52,027 bases of DNA. Source: an uncultured Lachnospiraceae bacterium (GTDB lineage: Bacteria; Bacillota; Clostridia; Lachnospirales; Lachnospiraceae). The stretch is taken from assembly GCA_947382355.1 (NCBI GenBank), contig CANCYR010000020.1:1-52027 (forward strand), written 5' to 3'. Shown here in pieces: positions 46,120 through 52,027 of this stretch. Position 1 is the first letter of the stretch. Each line of letters starts with the position of its first letter. Below the pieces are notes generated by a model. That model was not told the DNA's origin, did not search any database, and saw only the letters and a list, made by a program, of their open reading frames with translations. Made by a program: the position numbers and the translations under genes.

Positions 46120-47296
46120 ATGAATAGAATTTACAACAGGAAAAGGCGGAGTAGGAAAAAGCAGCGTCGCAGCAGCACATGCTATTAAGAGCGCAGCAGA
46201 AGGGAAAAAGACATTGCTTGTCAGCACAGATATGGCACATAATCTGGGAGATATATTTGAACGAAGGCTGGGAAAAGAAGCGGAAAATGTGCTGCCTGAT
46301 TTGGATATTTATGAAATTGATCCGGAATTTGTCATGGAAAATGATTTTTCCTCTGTTATGAAATATTTGGGGAATCTGCTTTCTGATGTTGATGATTATA
46401 GCTTACAGGATATGGGAATGATGCCGGGAATGGAAGAGCTGTTTTCATTGCTTAAAATAGCTGATATATATAATAACGAAGGATACGAGAGGATTATAGT
46501 TGACTGTGCTCCCACAGGTGAAACGCTTTCATTACTAAAGTTTCCGGAATTACTTTCCTGGTATATGGAGAAGCTTTTCCCGATTGGTAAAGTAGGGGTG
46601 AGAATGTTGGCGCCAATTTCAAAGTCGGTATTCAAGGTTGAGATGCCAAACAAAAATGCTATGAATGATATTGAGAAAATGTATTTAAAATTAATGGAGC
46701 TGCAGGAACTTTTAAAGAATCGGGACGTTACAAGTATAAGGATTGTAACTACTCCTGAAAAAATGGTTGTGGAGGAAACAAAACGTAATTACATGTATAT
46801 GAATTTTTATAATTTCAATGTGGATGGACTTTATATCAATCGTATTCTTCCAAAAGATATTAATAATGATTTTTTCAGTGAATGGATGATTATTCAAAAA
46901 AATTATATAACTTATTTAAAAGAAAGTTTTGCCGCACTTCCAATTTATGAAATACCCTGGTACGACGAAGAATTGAGGGGAGAAAAAAATATCAGAAGAA
47001 TTGTGGAAGATGTATTATCTGAAAGGGATGTTTTTGCAGAAAAAATTATTACAGAAAGAGAAAGTTTTAAACAAATTGAAAGGGGATATCAATTAGACGT
47101 GTTTTTACCGTATGCAGATAAATCCGGTATTGATTTGTATCAGGCTGCCACGGATATTGTTATCAAAACAGGGAATTTGAAACGGAATATTCCGCTTCCT
47201 AATATACTTCGGAATTATATGGTGGCAGGAGCAAAATTTAATGAAGGAAAATTGAGTATTGTATTTGAGAAAGGAAGGGATGACTGTGATGAATAA
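46120..47296 (+). pseudogene. ArsA/Get3-like ATPase with frameshift before the P-loop
   Basis: The ribosome site GAGAGGAG and an ATG at 46120 open in one frame, reading MNRIYN, but the family P-loop TGKGGVGKSS is in the next frame (from 46130), where a TGA (46121-46123) bars extension. One extra base near 46123 would explain this. Downstream the frame is intact to 47296: LLVSTDMAHNLGDIFE, DCAPTGETLSLL and a C-terminal ArsA-HSP20-like region (LDVFLPYADKSGIDLY and VAGAKFNEGKLSIVFEKG). Family members are ATPases for metalloid pumps or tail-anchored-protein delivery. The next in-frame start (TTG 46214) lacks the P-loop. This may be a true pseudogene, a sequencing error or recoding. Confidence 0.75.
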
Positions 47297-47415
47297 GGAA
47301 ATGTTACGTAGAATGAAAGCGGAAGGAGAATTGCTGAGTTTAATGCGGATATAAAGATTGTGATTTGAAGGAGTTTCAGTCGAAGGCAGAGCATTATTAT
47401 CCGTATGGGGAATAA
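47289..47415 (+). pseudogene. Gene debris downstream of the ArsA-like gene
   Basis: An ATG at 47289, overlapping the previous stop by 8 nt, gives MNKEMLRRMKAEGELLSLMR plus one residue before TAA (47352-47354). A shifted frame then reads DCDLKEFQSKAEHYYPYGE and stops at 47415. The overlap and codon quality suggest a former second gene of the operon, now broken. I do not recognise it. Confidence 0.3.
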
Positions 47416-47491
47416 TGGATACATTTTTATGAAAAGGTATAAGAGCTCCATTAAGTTTTGGTAAATAATTTATAAACTGATGAATATTTAT

Positions 47492-47541
47492 GAGGGTTGT
47501 TGCAGAGTTAAGGATTATCTATCTGTTTTGTAATAACCCTC
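47492..47541 (+). terminator. Possible terminator before the ATPase cassette
   Basis: GAGGGTTGTT (47492-47501) pairs with AATAACCCTC (47532-47541) with one G-T, loop 30 nt, then GTTTTAG. The long loop makes it a weak candidate. Confidence 0.35.
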
Positions 47542-47574
47542 GTTTTAGATACATCTATTTATGCGAAGATGAAA

Positions 47575-47653
47575 ATGAAATAAATAAAAAAGTGTATTTC
47601 AAAACAGAAAAATTAACTATTTTGGCACAAAATAAAGATGAAATAAATAAAAA
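47575..47653 (+). repeat. 16-nt direct repeat upstream of the ATPase cassette
   Basis: ATGAAATAAATAAAAA occurs at 47575-47590 and again exactly 63 nt later at 47638-47653, the second copy just before the -35 box at 47656. No gene is seen in 47416-47716. Confidence 0.6.
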
Positions 47654-47655
47654 GG

Positions 47656-47683
47656 TTGACTTTTGTGCAAATTGCACTATAAT
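47656..47683 (+). promoter_or_regulatory. Promoter of the ATPase cassette with a palindrome between -35 and -10
   Basis: TTGACT (47656-47661), 16-nt spacer, TATAAT (47678-47683). The spacer holds the perfect palindrome GTGCAA-A-TTGCAC (47665-47677), positioned to let a repressor block RNA polymerase. No regulator gene for it is apparent next to the cassette. Confidence 0.7.
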
Positions 47684-47716
47684 ATATAATATAACATTAA
47701 TGGAGTGTGGGTTAAT

Positions 47717-49051
47717 ATGAAGATTAATAGCATTACAGTAGGTGGATTTAAGAATCTGAATACTACTAAATTAGAATTGGATAACATATGTGCAATTATT
47801 TCTCCAAACAACTATGGTAAATCCAACCTTTTAGAAGCAATTGATTTTGGATTTGATTTTATTCACGAATCGAGAAAAGGAAGAAAAAGCATGATGGGAT
47901 GGGTAAGAGGGATCCCTTTGTGTTTGGTATTGGAAAATTCTGAGTATAGATTTGAAATAGAATTTGAAGATGAAGAACTTGGAGAATACAAATATGTAAG
48001 ATACGGTTTTTCTTTCAAATGGCATCGTGATGATGAAAAAGGTGATTGTATTACCGATGAATGGATTGAAACCAGGGAAAATACCAGTGTAAGGTACACT
48101 TCGTACTTAAAAAGAAAAGAAGGAAAATATAGAAAGAGCAAGTCAACAACGGCATACCGGAAGATTGAACTGGACGGGTTACAGTTGGCAATCGACGTAT
48201 TAGGATTAATAGAAGATATAGAGATTGTAAATGTTATAAATGCAATTCAAAAAATTGCATTTAGGGTATGTTCTTCTTTAGATTTAAGAGATAGGTATCA
48301 GCCATCACCATTGGAGTATATTGAAGATGAGGAAGATTCTATAAGATTTGATGATACAGATGTTCCTAAGGCGTTGCAACGTTTAAAAAATAAAGCACCG
48401 GAACTTTATGAGTTGTTTGAAGAGTCATTATCTATAATTTTTCCGGAGTTTACGTCGATCAATTTAAATGAATACACATTAACTGATCAAAATGTGGAAC
48501 GACAAATGATGGTAACTGTTGCTGATAAGAAATTATCTGAAGAGGAGATTGAGAAGGAAATTCCCTTTAAACTTCGTGAACAAATATATCGTTTGTTTGT
48601 TAAATGTGATTATATGAATCAGCCGTTAAGTATGGCTAATATGTCGACAGGAACTAAGAGAGTTATATGGTTGCTGGCCAATGCTTATATTGCTAACTAT
48701 ATGGAGGCAGGAATTGTTGGAATTGAAGAAATTGAGACCAGTATACATCCTAAAATGATGCGCCAGTTATTAGAAATAATGACTGAGGCGTTAGGAAATG
48801 CTCCATTAATAATCTCAAGTCATTCTCCATATTTGGTACAATACTTGAAGCTGGATAAAATATATATTGGCGTTCCGAACAATCGAGGAGTAGCGGAATT
48901 TAGAAGAATTCAAAAAAATAAAATGAAAGTTATTATATCAAATGCGAGAGATATGGGGCTTTCAGTTGGCGAGTATTTATTTGAATTATTATCAGGTGAT
49001 TCCGATTCTTATGAGACGTTGGAAAGCTTTCTGGAGGTGCTTGATAGTTAA
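47717..49051 (+). CDS. AAA_15/OLD-like ATPase of a two-gene cassette
   Basis: I use ATG 47717 (444 aa), with GGAGTGTGGG upstream. MKINSITVGGFKNLN is the usual opening of SMC/RecF-like defence ATPases. Walker A reads ISPNNYGKSNLLEAI, with Ser in place of the first Gly. A charged middle part (about 55-260) is the insert expected of OLD/AAA_15 proteins. The signature-like MSTGTKRVIWLL, Walker B GIVGIEEIETSIHPKMM and the switch histidine in LIISSHSPYLV follow. The gene is AT-rich and overlaps the next by one base. The pair resembles PARIS, AbiL and RloAB-type phage-defence systems in plan, but I cannot place it in any of them. Confidence 0.8.
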   Translation: MKINSITVGGFKNLNTTKLELDNICAIISPNNYGKSNLLEAIDFGFDFIHESRKGRKSMMGWVRGIPLCLVLENSEYRFEIEFEDEELGEYKYVRYGFSFKWHRDDEKGDCITDEWIETRENTSVRYTSYLKRKEGKYRKSKSTTAYRKIELDGLQLAIDVLGLIEDIEIVNVINAIQKIAFRVCSSLDLRDRYQPSPLEYIEDEEDSIRFDDTDVPKALQRLKNKAPELYELFEESLSIIFPEFTSINLNEYTLTDQNVERQMMVTVADKKLSEEEIEKEIPFKLREQIYRLFVKCDYMNQPLSMANMSTGTKRVIWLLANAYIANYMEAGIVGIEEIETSIHPKMMRQLLEIMTEALGNAPLIISSHSPYLVQYLKLDKIYIGVPNNRGVAEFRRIQKNKMKVIISNARDMGLSVGEYLFELLSGDSDSYETLESFLEVLDS

Positions 49052-49701
49052 TGGATAATTATACAGAAGGCATTGCTTTTATTCTTGAAGGAGCGACGGA
49101 AAAAGTATTTTATAAAGCGTATTTGGAATACCTAAGTGCTTTGGATGAAAAGACTTCGTTGATTAGGAACAAATCAACAGATGATGGAGAAATAATTTTC
49201 TGTTGGCAATCTGGTGAAAAAAAGATTCTTATTAAATTTTATGTTGTTGGCACCATAACGCAGATTGTTCATTCTAGTAAGTGGTTTCTTAATATGTGTA
49301 GTAAAAAACATAAAATTCCTTGGACTGTCTACTTGTGTTATGATACAGATTCTTCTAATTTAAATATAAGTAAGTTTTATGAAGGTGATTGGAAGATATT
49401 GAGGCAGGATTTAGAAAAATCAAAAACAACTACAATAGCTGATTTGGCTGCCAGTGCAGATATAGAAGATATTATGCTTTATGATATTGAAAGTGTTTTA
49501 GCTTTTCTTGGTATTGCAATGCCTGTAAAGTTGGTTGGCAGAAAAGGCAAGGCAAAAATGAAAGCATTATATAGAAGCGCAGGAAGAGCTTATCACGAAG
49601 GCGAAAGAGCAAAAGATATGATATCTAAATTAGATTTTTCCAAGATAACACAAAGTGCACCTATTAAATTAGCGGAGCTAAAAGACCATTTGGCTAATTA
49701 G
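49051..49701 (+). CDS. TOPRIM-like partner protein of the ATPase
   Basis: The 216-aa protein starts on the last base of the ATPase stop, so the two are translationally coupled. The N-terminus IAFILEGATEKVFYKAYLEY has the EGxTE glutamate of TOPRIM nucleases, and YLCYDTDSSNLNISKFY supplies a D-x-D. Downstream are ADIEDIMLYDIESVLAFLGI and a basic helix VGRKGKAKMKALYRSAGRAY with YHEGERAKDMI, which may bind nucleic acid. I recall similar unnamed proteins next to ATPases in Firmicutes. Nuclease activity is inferred; in systems such as PARIS or RloAB the small partner is the toxic effector released or activated by the ATPase. Confidence 0.6.
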   Translation: MDNYTEGIAFILEGATEKVFYKAYLEYLSALDEKTSLIRNKSTDDGEIIFCWQSGEKKILIKFYVVGTITQIVHSSKWFLNMCSKKHKIPWTVYLCYDTDSSNLNISKFYEGDWKILRQDLEKSKTTTIADLAASADIEDIMLYDIESVLAFLGIAMPVKLVGRKGKAKMKALYRSAGRAYHEGERAKDMISKLDFSKITQSAPIKLAELKDHLAN

Positions 49702-49702
49702 A

Positions 49703-49742
49703 AATGAGTTCAACTTTTTGAACTCAAAAAGTTGAATTCATT
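49703..49742. terminator. 19-bp hairpin after the ATPase cassette
   Basis: AATGAGTTCAACTTTTTGA (49703-49721) and its complement (49724-49742) differ by one G-T and leave a 2-nt loop. It begins just after the stop of the TOPRIM-like gene. It is not followed by T on the plus strand, but the minus strand has a T run, so its main role may be as a stabilising 3' end or cruciform. Confidence 0.6.
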
Positions 49743-50084
49743 TTAAAAAAAGGGCAAATAGCAATAAAAAGGAAAATGAAATGCACTTTTTGGGGAATCC
49801 TTTATTAATAATATGAAAGAAGGTGATAAAAATACGGGTACTGAACGAATGTGGCAACAAAAAAGCCGAAGCGGCAACTTCGACTAGTTGTTAATGACCA
49901 TAAATGACCATTAGATTGTTTAGAATAAGTCTAATTTATCATTTATCATTCGATAAATCAATCCCTAAACTGTTGTTCGACTTAATTGTAATTCCAAATC
50001 AGGTCATTATTTGTTCATATAAATTAGCCTAGCAGTATAAATTGTGACTGCTTAATTAAGTGCACCTAAAATGGAGGATTAATT
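49743..50084. other. Repeat-bearing intergenic region
   Basis: No secure gene. A 24-aa frame (49813-49887, MKEGDKNTGTERMWQQKSRS...) lacks a ribosome site, though its end NFD and balanced codons could be debris. The stretch 49891-49913 is a near-tandem TTAATGACCA/TAAATGACCA. ATTTATC occurs twice in tandem (49934-49947) with the inverted GATAAAT at 49952-49958. These clustered short repeats resemble operator or replication-initiation sites, but no replication gene is present. Confidence 0.35.
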
Positions 50085-50300
50085 ATGAAATTAAAAGTAT
50101 CTAAGGAATCCGCAAGCGGATTGAATACAGAATTTGTAAATGTAGAAACTGGCAGACGCATCCCGTTAGAGCAGGCTATTGTGCAGATAAACAAGGGTAA
50201 TAAAAATTATGAAAATTATCAAGTGGTAAACAAATCTGATGGAACAACCTATATTCGTTCAAAGGCGGATGGGATAAAGAAAAATAATATTGAGGAGTAA
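50085..50300 (+). CDS. DUF3892-like small protein
   Basis: The 71-aa protein reads KLKVSKESASGLNTEFVNVE, then RRIPLEQAIVQINKGN, YQVVNKSDGTTYIRSKADG and KKNNIEE. The alternation of strands with a central PLEQAIVQI helix matches the small DUF3892-like proteins I recall from Clostridia, which have no assigned role. GGAGGATTA lies before the ATG. The next gene begins 6 nt after the stop, so the two are surely co-translated, and this protein may be an accessory or inhibitor of the 308-aa partner. No HTH or membrane segment is visible. Confidence 0.6.
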   Translation: MKLKVSKESASGLNTEFVNVETGRRIPLEQAIVQINKGNKNYENYQVVNKSDGTTYIRSKADGIKKNNIEE

Positions 50301-50306
50301 GACAAG

Positions 50307-51233
50307 ATGAAGAAAAAATATATATCTGATGAGTGGAAATTAAAGCAAAAAGGCCACGAAAACTTTGATTTTGTAGATGTGGCGGTTAATGATGACAATT
50401 TGCTTTTTATAGATCCGTGTTTAATTGAAAGATGGAATGATGCATGGGCTATCAAAGCAATGAAGCATATAAACTCATATTTTGATAATTTGTTCAAAGC
50501 ATATAGTACGGGCAATAGAAAAGATATGAGATGTTTGCTGTCACATGCGGGGGAGCAAAATGCAACCAGATTGGGATATGGTAATGGCGATAACGGCAAA
50601 GGTAATACAGCTGATGGATTGTTGGAGATATTTCAACCATTGGAGCAACTGATAAGCTCAATTAAGACAATTGGAAAAGCGGAAGATTTGCCTTTGTTGA
50701 TACCGGGCTTCGCAGAAGATGGCATGTCGGATTTACTTACAAACATTCTTCATGAATGCTTGAATGAATTTACAATGGAGCAAATGCATAAATATGGCAT
50801 TCTAAGTAATGGCACGAAAGCGTTTTACACATGGGACATGCGTGTTGGTGAATGGAAGAAAGTTGAAAAAAATGTCTATTTCGTCAACGGTAAAGAACTG
50901 CTTCTTGTTCCTAAAAACATTGTCAGAAAGAACTACTTGTTTGGAGCGAGTCAGTATTTTACAAGAATTATTTTGGAAAGAATGATTAATGAAGGCGGTT
51001 GTCGAGATGCTGAAGGAAAGGCGATACCTAAGAAAGAGATTGTAAAATCCAAAGGATATTCTGGTAAACATTGGCAATACGATGAGACAATCAAGTATAC
51101 TTTAGAGAACAATGACGCTTTAGATGAGTATCATCGTAAACTGCCGGGATTCTATATGGAACATGGGAAACCTATGACGGACGAGGAACTTGATTTTGTG
51201 ATTTATGGGTACGTAGTTACTAAAAGTGCATAA
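50307..51233 (+). CDS. 308-aa protein of unknown function, possible defence effector
   Basis: I do not recognise this protein with certainty. Features are FVDVAVNDDNLLFIDPCLIE (about 24-43), with a hydrophobic strand leading to FIDP, then ATRLGYGNGDNGKGNTADGL (about 92-111) rich in Gly/Asn, IPGFAEDGMSDLLTNILHEC (about 135-154) with conserved-looking acids, and YFVNGKELLLVPKNIVRKNY (about 192-211). Acidic residues followed by strand and Lys-containing segments could form a nuclease site of the PD-(D/E)XK kind, but I cannot prove it. It is soluble, with no membrane helices. It lies 6 nt after the DUF3892-like gene with AGTAAG before the ATG, and downstream of the ATPase/TOPRIM cassette. Confidence 0.55.
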   Translation: MKKKYISDEWKLKQKGHENFDFVDVAVNDDNLLFIDPCLIERWNDAWAIKAMKHINSYFDNLFKAYSTGNRKDMRCLLSHAGEQNATRLGYGNGDNGKGNTADGLLEIFQPLEQLISSIKTIGKAEDLPLLIPGFAEDGMSDLLTNILHECLNEFTMEQMHKYGILSNGTKAFYTWDMRVGEWKKVEKNVYFVNGKELLLVPKNIVRKNYLFGASQYFTRIILERMINEGGCRDAEGKAIPKKEIVKSKGYSGKHWQYDETIKYTLENNDALDEYHRKLPGFYMEHGKPMTDEELDFVIYGYVVTKSA

Positions 51234-51241
51234 CTAAAAGT

Positions 51242-51275
51242 GTGGCACTGTAGGTTTTTTGATTTACAGTGCTAC
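51242..51275. terminator. Hairpin after the 308-aa gene
   Basis: GTGGCACTGTA (51242-51252) pairs with TACAGTGCTAC (51265-51275) with one G-T. A run of six T lies in the loop rather than after the stem, so termination is uncertain. Confidence 0.45.
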
Positions 51276-51305
51276 AGAAATAGCAGGAGGAATAATAAAT
51301 AATAT

Positions 51306-51928
51306 ATGAAAGAAAAGTAAACTTTTGCAGAGAAACATCCCAAAATTAGCTTTTTAATAGTATTGCTGTTATTGATAGGAATGGTGATAGCAGCGGTATT
51401 ACTTGTTATATGGATTTTTGGCGTGGTGGGAAGTTGGGCTGCAAGTATAGTTGATTTTGCGGAAAACTTTGTAAACACATCTGATCAAGTTATTGTGGTA
51501 GCTATGATAACAGGTGCTGTTTCCATTACCGGTGTAGTCATCAGTTCAATCGTAACCAAGATAGTGGAATATAAGTGCAACGTAAAAAGTACCTATATGA
51601 TAAGCGTGAAGAACCATATAAGCAATTTGTAGAAATGATTTATAAAATAATGGAAGATTCCCAAAAGAAGAATGGCGAGAAGATGACAGAGGAAGAGAAG
51701 ACTAAAATGGTTTCGGAATTTTCTAAAGGGCTTACTCTATGGGGGTCAAATAGAGTTGTGAAAAAATAGCTGAAATATAGAAAATCATCGATAAAAGGTG
51801 ATAAAAATATCTTGTGGGAAATGGAAGATATAATTTATGAAATAAGGAAAGATGTGAGACTCGGAAGAAGACTTAAAAAGGGCGATATGTTAGCATTCTT
51901 TGTTAATGATATAGAAAATTTGAAGTGA
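51306..51928 (+). pseudogene. Broken two-helix membrane protein
   Basis: The frame from ATG 51306 reads MKEK, stop, TFAEKHPKISFLIVLLLLIG and a second helix, up to SSIVTKIVEY. There the frame shifts near 51574 (QRKKYLYDKREEPYKQFVEM continues in another frame). It later meets a TAG at 51767-51769 where Trp (TGG) would fit LWGSNRVVKK-W-LKYRK, then runs cleanly to a natural end (RRLKKGDMLAFFVNDIENLK). The three lesions (stop at codon 5, frameshift, nonsense) show it is dead. The intact family, as I recall, is a two-helix membrane protein with a cytoplasmic helical domain ending in LKKGD-type sequence, found on mobile islands; function unknown. Confidence 0.75.
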
Positions 51929-51979
51929 TTTTGGAAATGGATATATATAGATAAGAAATATTAGTTTTTTTGTTAGGTG

Positions 51980-52009
51980 ATTGCGAAACTCGCCAAGCTC
52001 GTTCGCAAT
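51980..52009. repeat. Inverted repeat at the window end
   Basis: ATTGCGAA (51980-51987) and TTCGCAAT (52002-52009) are perfect 8-nt arms around a 14-nt loop that itself holds CTCG twice. It may be a terminator, an operator or the edge of a mobile element; the window stops too soon to decide. Confidence 0.45.
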
Positions 52010-52027
52010 TCTGATTCCAGACAAAGA

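Noticed and set aside
47490-47720. 76-codon plus-strand frame before the ATPase cassette
   Set aside because: It runs through the hairpin, direct repeats and promoter, and lacks a ribosome site; better read as a regulatory region.
47717-49701. Assignment of the ATPase pair to a named system (PARIS, Gabija, Septu or AbiL)
   Set aside because: The ATPase plan fits several, but the small partner lacks signatures I can tie to one of them, and no helicase or HNH nuclease is present; naming would be over-reach.
49813-49887. 24-aa small gene after the ATPase cassette
   Set aside because: Amino-acid use is plausible, but there is no ribosome site and no known family; kept only as a remark in the intergenic entry.

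Overview
The window looks like a chromosomal segment of a Clostridia member, most likely Lachnospiraceae. It has moderate-to-low GC, strong AGGAGG ribosome sites, a T-box controlled aspS-gatCAB operon, AddAB instead of RecBCD, a BceAB-like ABC/two-component cassette, an ECF thiamine transporter, and several small or domain-of-unknown-function proteins that I recall mainly from this family (DUF6106, DUF6062, DUF2225, DUF815). The genus cannot be fixed from the sequence alone.

Layout. 1-960: a scar joining a decayed transposase to the tail of an unrelated gene, then a small ABM-fold protein. 961-1400: a long hairpin element and a type I toxin/antisense RNA locus. 1534-7020: promoter, T-box leader, aspS, gatC, gatA, gatB and terminator. 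7052-8949: an Xre regulator and two small membrane proteins. 8946-17261: guaB, an ABC-2-like membrane protein, a GAF-PAS-GGDEF-EAL enzyme, purH and glnS. 17291-21946: DUF2225 protein, MocR-type regulator, acidic membrane-anchored protein, tRNA-Gly(CCC), TetR regulator and DUF6062 protein. 22188-26138: MATE transporter, HD-GYP protein and DUF815 ATPase. 26335-31507: FtsX-type permease, ABC ATPase, response regulator and histidine kinase. 31553-31846: a second type I toxin/antisense locus. 32109-39565: addB-addA, each with an unusual low-complexity or tandem-repeat insert. 39529-41892: glycosyltransferase and TPP-riboswitch-controlled thiT. 41925-45375: a second long hairpin of the same type as at 979, an anchored hypothetical protein and two tandem MATE transporters divergent from a MarR regulator.

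The right end (46.1-52 kb) is AT-rich and accessory. It holds an ArsA/Get3-like ATPase whose reading frame is broken just before its P-loop, gene debris, a two-gene AAA ATPase plus TOPRIM-like cassette under a promoter with a palindrome between -35 and -10, a DUF3892-like protein with an unrecognised 308-aa partner, and a membrane-protein pseudogene with three separate lesions. This is the most likely place for an undescribed, probably defence-type, system.

How the genes work together. GatCAB plus a bacterial AspRS, with a dedicated GlnRS in the same window, suggests that Gln-tRNA is made directly while Asn-tRNA is made by transamidation. IMP dehydrogenase and PurH flank a c-di-GMP enzyme, and a second candidate c-di-GMP hydrolase (HD-GYP) lies 10 kb away. 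The ABC/two-component cassette looks like an envelope-stress or peptide-resistance module. All assignments are by reading the sequence; no database search was run.
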